This document shows positions 29,083-36,623 of a DNA stretch of 50,494 bases, piece by piece. Each line of letters begins with the position of its first letter. Position 1 is the first letter of the stretch. Made by a program: the position numbers and the translations under genes. The stretch comes from an uncultured Bacteroidaceae bacterium (GTDB lineage Bacteria > Bacteroidota > Bacteroidia > Bacteroidales > Bacteroidaceae): the NCBI GenBank assembly GCA_905235305.1, contig CAJOLC010000039.1:1-50494 (forward strand), read 5' to 3'. The notes under the pieces are model-generated. The model searched no databases, was not told the DNA's origin, and saw nothing but the letters and a program-made list of their open reading frames with translations.

Positions 29083-30522
29083 CTACTTCTCTACTGAATT
29101 TCTGTGCTGATAGTCGTGATAGTAGCCTACTTCGACGTTCTCGAGTACGGCGATGGCGTCGTCCGTCAGTGCAGCGAGCGAGAAGTATTTGGTGAGGAGA
29201 TAGGAGGCGACGCCGAACTTGTCGAGTCCCATCAGTCTTGCACTCAGCGATGGGGCTATCTCGCCTGGTATGCCGCTTTGGTGAAGTCCGATGACACCTT
29301 GGTTCTGTTCGCCGGTGCGGACCAGGATGATCTTCGTCGTGCCGACACCGCGTCCTGTAAGATATTGTCCTTCTACCTCGACCTTGTCGGAGGGGATGAT
29401 GGGCACGCCGCGCCAAAGTATGACTTTAGTGCCGAAGAGGTCCGTGGTCTGTGGAGGTACGCCGCGCCATGTGCATTCGCGTTCGAAAGCAGCGATGGCC
29501 CTTGGGTGCGCGACGAAGAAGGCGGGTTCTTTCCAGACGAGGCTGAGGAGTTCGTCGAGGTCATCGGGAGTTGGTGTGCCGTAGCGGGTGGTGATGCGGC
29601 AGGCGGGGTTGACGGAGGCGAGCAGGCCGAACTTCTTATTGTTGATGAGTTCCCATTCCTGACGTTCCTTGATGCTCTCTATCGAGAGTCTCAGCTGCTC
29701 TTCAAGCTGGTTGTAAGGGTTGTTGTAAAGGTCGGAGACGCGTGTGTGGACACGTACAACGGTCTGGAGGGAATTGAGAGGATACTCCGTGGGATTCTCC
29801 TCGTAGTCGATATATGTCTCAGGAATGATGTTGTCTTCCTTGTGTCCGCTGACTAGGTCTATGTGCTTTTCGCCATGGTCGTTGACTGTTGCCTTGAGTC
29901 GGAGCTGCTTTTCCACGGCTTTGTTAAACGTCTCGCGGAAGTCGGGCACGTCGCGGATGAACTCTTCGAGCTCGGAGAGTTTGAGTCCGAGGAACACGGT
30001 TGGGGTGACTGCCCTGACGGAAACGGTGGACTGTGCATCGTCGAGAAGGTCGGTTTCGCCGAAGTATTCGCCGTCGCCCAGCAGGGCTATGCGCAGTTCT
30101 TCGCCGTGGGGTCCCTTGCTGATGACTTCTGCCTGGCCTGTTGCTACGATGAAGAATTTCTGCTTGTCTACGCCTTCTTCCACGAAAAGCTTGCCGAGGC
30201 CTATCTCCTGTGTCTCGAAGGAGCGCACGAGGCGTTCTACTATTTCGTCGTCGAACTCGCTGAAGAGTGGTATGGCTTTCAGGTCGCGTGCGGTGAAGGA
30301 CGGTTCGCCGTTGAGGTATTGTATGGTGAGCCGCTCGCTTTTTCTCAGTTCGACTTTGGTTCTGTTCACACGGAATGTGCCGCCGCTCACTTGTACCCAG
30401 GGAAGGAGTTTGAGCAGAAGTCTCGGTGTGATGCTCCCCATTTGTGGGGCTGTCTTGGTGGTGGTGGCCAGTTGTCTGGCTGTAGCGGTTGTCACGCTAC
30501 GTTGAAGATTTGAATCTGCCAT
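29083..30522 (-). CDS. Family 2 encapsulin shell protein with cNMP-binding-like domain
   Basis: 479 residues. N-terminal arm (1-78), then a cyclic-nucleotide-binding-like beta-roll (about 80-205: GKLFVEEGVDKQKFFIVATG, GDGEYFGETDLL), then the HK97-type shell fold (about 225-479) with YPLNSLQTVVRVHTRVSDLYNNPYNQLEEQ and WRGVPIIPSDKV. Such proteins (subtype 2B, with the inserted cNMP domain; 2A lacks it) self-assemble into icosahedral compartments. In the phosphate-binding cassette the Arg that holds the cyclic phosphate in CRP is Ser here (DDAQSTVSVRA), so ligand binding may be altered or lost. It is followed directly by the desulfurase with an N-terminal extension, and preceded by TusA- and DsrE-like genes: a sulfur-handling compartment. 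Confidence 0.88.
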   Translation of the reverse strand: MADSNLQRSVTTATARQLATTTKTAPQMGSITPRLLLKLLPWVQVSGGTFRVNRTKVELRKSERLTIQYLNGEPSFTARDLKAIPLFSEFDDEIVERLVRSFETQEIGLGKLFVEEGVDKQKFFIVATGQAEVISKGPHGEELRIALLGDGEYFGETDLLDDAQSTVSVRAVTPTVFLGLKLSELEEFIRDVPDFRETFNKAVEKQLRLKATVNDHGEKHIDLVSGHKEDNIIPETYIDYEENPTEYPLNSLQTVVRVHTRVSDLYNNPYNQLEEQLRLSIESIKERQEWELINNKKFGLLASVNPACRITTRYGTPTPDDLDELLSLVWKEPAFFVAHPRAIAAFERECTWRGVPPQTTDLFGTKVILWRGVPIIPSDKVEVEGQYLTGRGVGTTKIILVRTGEQNQGVIGLHQSGIPGEIAPSLSARLMGLDKFGVASYLLTKYFSLAALTDDAIAVLENVEVGYYHDYQHRNSVEK

Positions 30523-30549
30523 GATGGTGTGGAATGATTGATATGTGAT

Positions 30550-30771
30550 TTATTTTTTGATGATTACTTTGTGTGTGGTGCCTTCCACGTGTTCTATGCC
30601 GAGCACTTGGTAGCCCTGGTCTGTTGCATTGCGTGGCACGTTGTCGAGGGGCTCGCCTTCCGAGAGCAGTACTTCCAGGATGTCGCCTTCCTGCAGGCGT
30701 GCCAGTTCCAGTTTTGTCTTGACGAAGGTCATGGGGCAATGTTCCTTCGTGATGTCGAGTGTCTTGGTCAT
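30550..30771 (-). CDS. TusA-family sulfur carrier
   Basis: 73 residues, the size of TusA. The conserved N-terminal motif is HCPMTFVKTKLEL, with the persulfide-carrying cysteine followed by Pro and Met (classic CPxP has Pro at the fourth position). The rest follows the beta-alpha-beta-alpha-beta-beta order with EGDILEVLLSEGEPLDNVPR. TusA proteins take sulfur from cysteine desulfurases and hand it to DsrE/TusD-type proteins. Its position between the encapsulin (27 bp) and the DsrE-like gene (18 bp) fits such a relay. Confidence 0.88.
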   Translation of the reverse strand: MTKTLDITKEHCPMTFVKTKLELARLQEGDILEVLLSEGEPLDNVPRNATDQGYQVLGIEHVEGTTHKVIIKK

Positions 30772-30789
30772 TGTATGATGTTTTGTGTG

Positions 30790-31269
30790 TCAGATGAACA
30801 AGGTTTGTCCTCCTTCGGAGAGATTGAGGAAAGAAGCGACGCCGAGGACGTCCTTTACTTCGGGGATGAAATCTTCCTTCTTGAGTCCGAGGACGTGCAT
30901 CGCCATCTCGCAGGCGTAGAAGTTGATGCCGAGAAGTTTGGCTGCGTCGACGAGTTCCTCCAGTGTGGCCACGTTGTTTTTCTTCATCAGTGAGCGGAAG
31001 ATGCGCGGGCCGGCTCCGCAGAAGTTGAATCGGCTGGTGGGAGTCACCTTCAGTCCGCCCATCATGAAGCCAAAGCATTTGGTCAGCCAGTTGCCTCCCG
31101 TGAACGAGCGTCCCTGCTTGCGCTTGATGGCGTCGAGTCCCCAGAAGGTGAAGAAGATGTTTACTTCGTAGCCGACTGCCGCGGCTCCCGTGGCGAGTGT
31201 GAACACGGCGGTGAGTTTGTCGAAGTCGCCACTGAATGCGATGATGGAGAGTTTCTTGTTGTTATCCAT
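30790..31269 (-). CDS. DsrE-like sulfur-transfer protein
   Basis: 159 residues of the DsrE/DsrF/TusD superfamily, closest in plan to the DsrE2 type. N-terminal strand and loop (LSIIAFSGDFDKLTAVFTLATGA), FFTFWGLDAI, and two cysteines at family positions: RFNFCGAG and NFYACEMAMHVLGL. The latter equals the ACxMSM signature of persulfide-carrying members. It begins a second transcription unit of the island with its own -7 box and the ATACCATA palindrome. Likely role: accept or store sulfane sulfur from TusA. Direct proof of direction is lacking. Confidence 0.88.
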   Translation of the reverse strand: MDNNKKLSIIAFSGDFDKLTAVFTLATGAAAVGYEVNIFFTFWGLDAIKRKQGRSFTGGNWLTKCFGFMMGGLKVTPTSRFNFCGAGPRIFRSLMKKNNVATLEELVDAAKLLGINFYACEMAMHVLGLKKEDFIPEVKDVLGVASFLNLSEGGQTLFI

Positions 31270-31307
31270 GTTGAAAATTCTTTGTCAGACTATACAGTCA
31301 ACCGCTG

Positions 31308-31315
31308 CAAAGGTA
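31308..31315 (-). promoter_or_regulatory. -7 box of the dsrE-tusA-encapsulin unit
   Basis: TACCTTTG on the minus strand, 38 bp before the dsrE-like start. No TTTG stands at the -33 position, which suggests activator dependence. The palindrome at 31361-31378 is 45 nt upstream. Confidence 0.6.
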
Positions 31316-31360
31316 AGGCTTTTCCTGCTTTCACTGCGTACCATAACCATAGCAAACAGC

Positions 31361-31378
31361 ATACCATACTTATGGTAT
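31361..31378. promoter_or_regulatory. Palindromic operator, copy 1
   Basis: ATACCATA-CT-TATGGTAT has perfect 8-bp arms. An identical pair of arms (different centre) lies at 33461-33478 ahead of the first gene of the island. In both places exactly 45 nt separate the palindrome from the -7 box. Confidence 0.75.
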
Positions 31379-31398
31379 ATTGGCCGTTTTCGGATGGG

Positions 31399-31478
31399 AC
31401 GCGTCGCTTTCCGAATAGGGACGCGTCGCTTTCCCAATAGGGACGCGTCGTTTCCCCAATAGGGACGTGTCGCTTTTC
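31399..31478. repeat. 22-bp-period array F, same unit family as array E
   Basis: ACGCGT/ACGTGT cores start at 31399, 31421, 31443 and 31465, exactly 22 bp apart. Each is preceded by GGG and followed by CG(C/T)TT; the middle spacers end AATAGGG as in array E, 10.7 kb away. The array lies in the 332-bp gap inside the sulfur island, after the JAMM gene and upstream of the operator. Confidence 0.85.
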
Positions 31479-31487
31479 AGAGGTTTA

Positions 31488-31601
31488 GAGAATGAAGGAT
31501 GAAGAGTGAAGGATGAAGGGTTTGCTGCCGCTTGAAGGCTCGTCGGACTATGGACTATGGTTTTGTTCACCTTTTCACTTTTTCACCCTTTCACCTTTTG
31601 T
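31488..31601. repeat. Purine arm / pyrimidine arm hairpin element after the JAMM gene
   Basis: Starts with GAATGAAGGATGAAGAGTGA and further purine-rich bases, then a core GCTGCCGCTTGAAGGCTCG with two copies of ACTATGG, then a pyrimidine arm made of CACCTTTTCACTTTTTCACC and similar. The arms are roughly complementary. The core GCTTGAAGGCTCG recurs in the loop of the element at 33054-33168. Confidence 0.55.
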
Positions 31602-31988
31602 TTAGAGATGCACTTCCTTGTCGATGACCTCTCCGCCTCGTATGCAGAAGGAGTTGAGGTGGATGCCTTCGTGGAGGGAAAGTATAGCGTAGCGGATGTT
31701 GGGGTCAAGTGCCAGTCGGATGTCTTCTGCCGAAGGTCTCGACGGCGACGCCGGGTGGCTGTGCCAGTTGGCAAGGATGGAGAGGCCTTCCGCGCGAGCA
31801 TATCGGAGAGCTGCAAACTGCTCTTTCGGGCTGAAAGAGAAGTGTTCCGGCGAATGGTCTGTGTTCTCCATCGGGAAGTTCTCCGTGACGGTGCCGTCGC
31901 GTCCCAGCAGGTAGCCGCACGACTCATTGGGAGCCTCGGCCTCGGCCTGACGTATGATTTCGTCGATGACGTGCTGTTCTATGGTCAT
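31602..31988 (-). CDS. JAMM (MPN+) metallopeptidase, Mec+/HcyD-like
   Basis: 128 residues, a single JAB1/MPN/Mov34 domain. The zinc-site signature is complete: an upstream Glu in APNESCGYLLG and the H-x-H-x7-S-x2-D motif in NWHSHPASPSRPSAED. Bacterial members of this type (Mec+ of Mycobacterium, HcyD of Wolinella) cut behind the Gly-Gly of ubiquitin-like sulfur carriers to free the C-terminus. The neighbouring carrier here ends in residues beyond its glycines, so it is the likely substrate. The next upstream gene is the E1-like enzyme. Confidence 0.9.
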   Translation of the reverse strand: MTIEQHVIDEIIRQAEAEAPNESCGYLLGRDGTVTENFPMENTDHSPEHFSFSPKEQFAALRYARAEGLSILANWHSHPASPSRPSAEDIRLALDPNIRYAILSLHEGIHLNSFCIRGGEVIDKEVHL

Positions 31989-32045
31989 TGGTTTATAGAA
32001 ATGAGAAAATAAGAGATTTAGAAAATAAGAAAAGGTACTGTAGAC

Positions 32046-32141
32046 TATAGACTATGAAGCTTTAGCTCGACGATAGTTAACTATAGACTATGGACTATGG
32101 ATTATAGACTATGAAGCTTTAGCTCGACGATAGTCAACTAT
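32046..32141. repeat. Direct repeat, 39-bp copies 57 bp apart
   Basis: A 39-bp sequence containing GAAGCTTTAGCTCGACGATAG occurs at 32046-32084 and 32103-32141 with one difference. The copies are joined and flanked by ACTATAGACTATGG-type low-complexity sequence. The 192-bp gap ends in a pyrimidine-rich stretch (TTCATTATTTCATTG...) before the thiF-like stop. Confidence 0.7.
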
Positions 32142-32180
32142 GAACTCTTCACCTTTTCATTATTTCATTGTTTCATTATT

Positions 32181-32987
32181 TCATTTTTTTAGGTCGCAGG
32201 CAGCTTGTTCGTAGTCGATGAGGTGGTCGATGGTGGGATGTTCACCGCAGATGGGACAGCTGGCGCGCTGTGTCACGGGAATAGTGCGGAACTGCATCGT
32301 CTTGGCATCGAACGTGAGGAGTCTGTTGGTGAGAAGTTCTCCAACGCCTGTGAAGTACTTCAGCACCTCGGCTGCCTGTATGGTTCCAAGCATTCCGGCT
32401 ATCGCTCCGAGCACTCCCGCCTGGCTGCAAGTAGGCACGGCACCTGCTGGGGGAGGCTCCTTGAACATGCAGCGGTAGCAAGCCGTGCCAGGCAGATGCG
32501 TGAATGTCTGCCCCTGGAAACGCAGTATGCCGCCGTGGGAGAAAGGCTTTCCTGCCATGACGCAGGCGTCGTTGATGAGGAACTTCACTGGGAAATTGTC
32601 TGTCCCATCGACCACAAAGTCGTAGTCCTTGATAATCTCCAGCGCGTTCGACGAGTCCATGAACTTATGGAAAGTCTCCACCTTCACGTCGGGATTGATG
32701 GCTTCCATCTTCCTGCGCGCACTCTCCACCTTAGGCGTGCCGACGTCTTTCGTGAAATGTATCACCTGACGTTGCAGGTTCGAGAGATCCACCTCGTCGG
32801 CATCAACAATGCCTATGCGCCCAATTCCAGCCGCGGCAAGGTATAGGGCGACAGGCGCGCCCAACCCTCCGGCACCTACAACCAGCACGCTTGCCGACAT
32901 GATTTTCTCCTGACCTTCCACGCCCACGTCTTTCAAGAGGATGTGGCGCGAATATCTCTCAATCTGTTCTTCTGTGAAATCGAACAT
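32181..32987 (-). CDS. E1-like adenylating enzyme (HesA/MoeB/ThiF family)
   Basis: 268 residues. It adenylates the C-terminal glycine of a ubiquitin-like sulfur carrier as preparation for thiocarboxylate formation. N-terminal RYSRHILLKDVGVEGQEKI is typical of MoeB/ThiF, followed by the nucleotide motif GAGGLGAPVALYLA, the Asp-containing IVDADEVDLSNLQRQ, and the adenylation-domain Cys in VPTCSQAGVLG. Two CxxC pairs for zinc (CYRCMF and CPICGE) are present. No rhodanese domain is fused. Gene order carrier-E1-JAMM matches the hcyS/hcyF/hcyD system of Wolinella. MoeB in molybdopterin synthesis is the main alternative, but no moa genes are nearby. Confidence 0.9.
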   Translation of the reverse strand: MFDFTEEQIERYSRHILLKDVGVEGQEKIMSASVLVVGAGGLGAPVALYLAAAGIGRIGIVDADEVDLSNLQRQVIHFTKDVGTPKVESARRKMEAINPDVKVETFHKFMDSSNALEIIKDYDFVVDGTDNFPVKFLINDACVMAGKPFSHGGILRFQGQTFTHLPGTACYRCMFKEPPPAGAVPTCSQAGVLGAIAGMLGTIQAAEVLKYFTGVGELLTNRLLTFDAKTMQFRTIPVTQRASCPICGEHPTIDHLIDYEQAACDLKK

Positions 32988-33053
32988 TGTCTTTGCTTTA
33001 GAATGAAATAATGAGGAAATGAAATGATGAAAACAGGCTGCGCTTTGTTTTTA

Positions 33054-33168
33054 GAATGAAAAAATGAAGAAATGAAATAATGAAAACGAAGCTGCTTGAA
33101 GGCTCGCTGGCCTTTTCACCTTTCGGCCTTTCGCGTTTTCATTATTTCATTTCTTCATTTATTCATTT
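33054..33168. repeat. Long hairpin with 35-bp arms after the sulfur-carrier gene
   Basis: The left arm 33054-33088 (purine-rich, ending TGAAATAATGAAAACG) is nearly the perfect inverse complement of 33134-33168 (starting CGTTTTCATTATTTCATTTC). The 45-base loop contains GCTGCTTGAAGGCTCG, shared with 31488-31601. The right arm touches the stop codon of the carrier gene. A second, weaker purine stretch (33001-33035) precedes it. It could attenuate transcription between carrier and E1 genes. Confidence 0.75.
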
Positions 33169-33382
33169 ATTTCATGCTGCCTCCGCCCATGAAGAAGAGG
33201 AAGTCCAGGCGGTCGCCTTCCTGCAACTGGCTCGACGCCCAGTCTTCTTTCTCAACAAACGTCTCGTTCAGCTGCACGCTTACCATCTCGGGCTGCTGGA
33301 TGTTTTCCTTCTTAATGATGTCCTCAACCGACTGCGGAAGCGCCACCACTCTCTTTTCACCGTTTACAAAGATACTTGCCAT
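33167..33382 (-). CDS. ThiS/MoaD-like ubiquitin-fold sulfur carrier with C-terminal extension
   Basis: 71 residues with the beta-grasp pattern of ThiS/MoaD: IFVNGEKRVV, a helix SVEDIIKKENI, VSVQLNETFVEKEDW and the hallmark end LQEGDRLDFLFFMGGG. Three residues (SMK) follow the glycines. Active carriers must end in Gly-Gly, so the tail would have to be removed; the JAMM protease two genes downstream is the obvious candidate, as for HcyS in Wolinella. It is the first gene of the island. NUE...V-type thiazole genes are not nearby, so a role in thiamine synthesis is less likely. Confidence 0.88.
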   Translation of the reverse strand: MASIFVNGEKRVVALPQSVEDIIKKENIQQPEMVSVQLNETFVEKEDWASSQLQEGDRLDFLFFMGGGSMK

Positions 33383-33407
33383 AATGATAGACTTTTGGTT
33401 TCGTCTG

Positions 33408-33415
33408 CAAAATTA
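33408..33415 (-). promoter_or_regulatory. -7 box of the carrier-E1-JAMM unit
   Basis: TAATTTTG on the minus strand, 25 bp before the carrier start, fits TAnnTTTG. There is no TTTG at the -33 position. Confidence 0.55.
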
Positions 33416-33460
33416 TGACATTTATTTCATACGCTTCATACCTGATGTGTGTTAATTCAT

Positions 33461-33478
33461 ATACCATAGATATGGTAT
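33461..33478. promoter_or_regulatory. Palindromic operator, copy 2
   Basis: ATACCATA-GA-TATGGTAT, with the same arms as at 31361-31378 and the same 45-nt distance to the -7 box. It abuts the stop codon of tcdA. Confidence 0.75.
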
Positions 33479-34287
33479 TATGTGCAGATGTCCCTTACGA
33501 CAAGACCTGCGAGCATGAAGCCGAAGATGGCAGTGACGTGGGCAAGCGTGCCGTTGATTTGTGCCTTCGAAGTGCACCATTCGTGGTTCAGAAGCGCAGG
33601 GTCGCCTGGGCCGTTCTTCGCCTTCGGACACAGACATTGCTCCGTCCCGCAGGTCGCGTTGTGTCCCTTGTTGCTCAGAAGTTCGTCGGAATAGACGCAT
33701 TGGAACTTGCGCCTCGGGAACGTCTTGTCGCGCTTGAAGCGGTTTCGTAATGCCCTCGCCAACGGGTCGCCCTGTATCTTCCAGAACTCCGTCACTTGGA
33801 TTCTGGTCGGGTCGCACTTCAACGCTGCCCCCATCGACGAGAAGAATCGCACGGGAGCTGCTGTGGCCTTCAGGATGAGCAAAGCTTTGTCGCGCAAGGA
33901 GTCGATGGCATCCACCACATAATCATACGTCTCGATGTGGAAGATCTCAGCCGTTTCCTCCGTGTATATCTGCTGCAAGGCAGTGATTTCTGCCGACGGA
34001 TTGATGGTGAGGAGCCTTTCCCGCAGGGCATCCACCTTCACCTGCCCCACCGTCTTTGTGGTCGCCATGAGCTGACGGTTGATGTTCGTGATGCAGACAC
34101 GATCAGAGTCGACGAGCGTCAGCTTGCGTATTCCCGTGCGAATTAAGCTTTCGGCACACCAGGAACCTACGCCTCCCACACCGAAGATGATGACACTCGC
34201 GCCCTGCAGACGCTCCATTGTCTCCTGTCCGACAAGCAATTCCGTGCGTCGGAACACGGCCTGCTCCCACTTCATTCCATAGTTCAT
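33478..34287 (-). CDS. tcdA: tRNA threonylcarbamoyladenosine dehydratase
   Basis: 269 residues. It cyclises t6A to ct6A at position 37 of ANN-decoding tRNAs, using ATP. E1-like fold with VIIFGVGGVGSWCAESLIRTG near the N-terminus, LVDSDRVCITNINRQL, the YDYVVDAIDSLRDKALLI region and the C-terminal hydrophobic GTLAHVTAIFGFMLAGLVVRD, all as in TcdA (CsdL). The open frame extends far upstream into spmAB, but homology begins at MNYGMKWEQAVFRRTELLVG, so the ATG at 34287 (11 bp after the spmAB stop) is the start. It is the last gene of a ruvB-spmAB-tcdA run. It is not part of the sulfur island despite its E1 fold. Confidence 0.9.
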   Translation of the reverse strand: MNYGMKWEQAVFRRTELLVGQETMERLQGASVIIFGVGGVGSWCAESLIRTGIRKLTLVDSDRVCITNINRQLMATTKTVGQVKVDALRERLLTINPSAEITALQQIYTEETAEIFHIETYDYVVDAIDSLRDKALLILKATAAPVRFFSSMGAALKCDPTRIQVTEFWKIQGDPLARALRNRFKRDKTFPRRKFQCVYSDELLSNKGHNATCGTEQCLCPKAKNGPGDPALLNHEWCTSKAQINGTLAHVTAIFGFMLAGLVVRDICT

Positions 34288-34298
34288 AGTCCCTTTTC

Positions 34299-35529
34299 TT
34301 ATTCTCCAAAGAAGATTGCCGCCACGACCATTGCAGCGATGATACCAAAGACGTCTGCCAGGAGGCCTGCTGCCACTGCGTGCCGGGTCTTGCGTATGCC
34401 TACGGAACCGAAGTAGACGGCCAGTATGTAGAACGTCGTGTCGGTTGCTCCCTGGAAGATGCACGACAAGCGTCCGACGAAGGAGTCTGCGCCGTATTGC
34501 TGCATCGCATCGACCATCATGCCGCGTGCTCCACTGCCGGAGAGGGGCTTCATCAGTGCCGTCGGCAAGGCTGCCACATAGTCCGCGCTGCCGCCAAGCA
34601 TTTCGACGAAGCTGCCCAGGCCGTTCACGATGAAGTCCATCGCTCCCGATGCACGGAAGACACCTATCGCCACGAGTATCGCAACGAGGTACGGAATGAT
34701 GCGGACGGCTGTCTCGAAGCCGCCTTTCGCCCCTTCGACGAAGGCTTCGTAAACATAGACTTTCTTCCGCACGCCTGCCGCAATGAAGGCGATGATAATG
34801 GAGAAAAGGATGATGTTTGCCACCACGGTGCTCCATTTGTTCATGGTCTCCTGGTCCACCTGCGTGCCAATCCAAATCACGCCGCTCACCACGAGGCACA
34901 GACCGATGACGAACGTCATGATGGCCCGATTGAAGAGATTGATGCGTTGGTACAGGCTTGTGATAATCATGCCGGCAAGAGTGGCCACAGACGTAGCGAT
35001 GAGGATGGGGATGAAGACGTCCGTTGGCTGTGCCGCACCCATTTGCGCGCGGTAAACCATCACGCCGACGGGTATCAAGGTCAAGCCGCTGGTGTTCAAA
35101 ACGAGGAACATGATCATGGCGTTCGTAGCGGTGTCCTTCTGCTTGTTGAGTTCCTGCAAGCCCTCCATCGCCTTAAGTCCCAGCGGAGTAGCAGCATTGT
35201 CAAGTCCCAGCATGTTTGCGCTGAAGTTCATGAAGATGTGTCCGAAGACGGGATGCCCCGCAGGTATTTCGGGGAAGAGGCGCACCATGAGAGGCGACAG
35301 CCAACGGGCTATGACGTTGACCAGACCGCTCTTTTCGCCAATCTTCATGATGCCCATCCACAGGGAAAGCACGCCTGTCACCGATGGATATATCGAAGGC
35401 AGTCTTTGCACTGTCGAAAGTGCTGTTCATAATCGCAGGAAATACTTCCGTATTGCCAGTCAGGAGCGATGCCACTGCAATGATGAAGGCTATCGCGAAG
35501 AATCCAATCCAAATGTAATTCAGTACCAT
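34299..35529 (-). pseudogene. SpmA/SpmB fusion (nucleoside recognition domain membrane protein), frame broken
   Basis: Starts at 35529 with MVLNYIWIGFFAIAFIIAVA and reads STFDSAKTAFDISIG, then leaves the frame. The continuation TGVLSLWMGIMKIGEKSGLVN begins in another frame at about 35380. Two bases (of a Gly-Leu-Thr codon run) are missing there. The remainder contains both gate-like halves (MNFSANMLGLDNAATPLGLKAM, and later ALPTALMKPLSGSGARGMM). The whole would be about 410 residues, the SpmA-SpmB fusion common in Bacteroidetes, a polytopic membrane protein of uncertain transport function. Confidence 0.85.
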
Positions 35530-35552
35530 AAGTGTTTCACAATTTCACCTTT

Positions 35553-36593
35553 TCAACTTTCAAAGAAGAGGTCGCCTTGTAAAGGGTTTCCGTATCGGTC
35601 GCCCATTTTCCTGCCAAGGTGTCGGTAGGCCAGTTCGGTCACTTCCCTACCCCTGGGCGTGCGTTTGATGAAGCCTTCCTTGATGAGGAACGGCTCGTAT
35701 ACCTCCTCCACCGTGCCTGCGTCTTCGCCCACGGCGGTGGCAATCGTGCCGATGCCTACAGGGCCGCCCTTGAACTTGTCTATGATGGTGAGCAGAATCT
35801 TGTTGTCTATCTCGTCAAGTCCATAGCGGTCGATGTTGAGTGCCTCGAGTGCAAAGCGTGCGATGGAGATGTCAATGCGTCCGTTTCCCTTCACCTGGGC
35901 GAAGTCGCGGACACGCCGCAGCAGTGCATTTGCTATGCGAGGCGTGCCTCTGCTGCGGCTGGCAATCTCTCCTGCGGCTTCCGTGTCGATGGGAACATCC
36001 ATGATGCTGCTGGAGCGAAGTATAATCTTTCGGAGCGTTTCGGCATCGTAATACTCCAGATGCATGTTGATGCCGAAGCGTGCGCGAAGTGGAGCTGTGA
36101 GCAGTCCGCTGCGTGTGGTTGCCCCGACCAGCGTGAAGGGAGACAAGTCGATCTGTATGCTCCGGGCCGACGGACCCTTGTCTATCATGATGTCGATGCG
36201 GTAGTCTTCCATTGCGCTGTAGAGGTATTCCTCCACAACAGGCGAGAGTCTGTGTATCTCGTCGATGAAGAGTACGTCGTTAGGCTCGAGCGAAGTGAGT
36301 ATGCCTGCCAAGTCGCCTGGCTTGTCAAGTACAGGGCCGCTGGTCAGCTTGAAGCCCACCCCCAGCTCGTTGGCAATGATGTTGGAGAGCGTGGTCTTGC
36401 CCAGTCCTGGAGGTCCGTGCAGCAGTGTGTGGTCGAGCGGTTCGCCGCGGTACTTGGCGGCCTCGACGAAGATGCGCAGGTTGTCCACCACTTTCTGTTG
36501 TCCGCTGAAGTCGTCGAACTGAAGCGGCCGCAGGGCGTTCTCGAAGTCCTTCTCCTTTTGTCGGCTTTCCTGCCGTATGTCGAAATCTTCCAC
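35553..36593 (-). CDS. ruvB: Holliday junction branch migration ATPase RuvB
   Basis: 346 residues, standard length. Drives branch migration at Holliday junctions with RuvA. N-terminal [21 protein letters not shown], Walker [16 protein letters not shown], Walker [10 protein letters not shown], sensor 1 [11 protein letters not shown], Arg finger [20 protein letters not shown], and the winged-helix end with [21 protein letters not shown]. ruvA and ruvC are not in the window. Confidence 0.97.
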   Translation of the reverse strand: MEDFDIRQESRQKEKDFENALRPLQFDDFSGQQKVVDNLRIFVEAAKYRGEPLDHTLLHGPPGLGKTTLSNIIANELGVGFKLTSGPVLDKPGDLAGILTSLEPNDVLFIDEIHRLSPVVEEYLYSAMEDYRIDIMIDKGPSARSIQIDLSPFTLVGATTRSGLLTAPLRARFGINMHLEYYDAETLRKIILRSSSIMDVPIDTEAAGEIASRSRGTPRIANALLRRVRDFAQVKGNGRIDISIARFALEALNIDRYGLDEIDNKILLTIIDKFKGGPVGIGTIATAVGEDAGTVEEVYEPFLIKEGFIKRTPRGREVTELAYRHLGRKMGDRYGNPLQGDLFFES

Positions 36594-36623
36594 CTTATCT
36601 AATTAGAATTGTTAATTCATAAT

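Noticed and set aside
33478..34287. tcdA as a member of the sulfur island
   Set aside because: It is E1-like but matches the t6A dehydratase, and the island's operator and promoter start after its stop codon.
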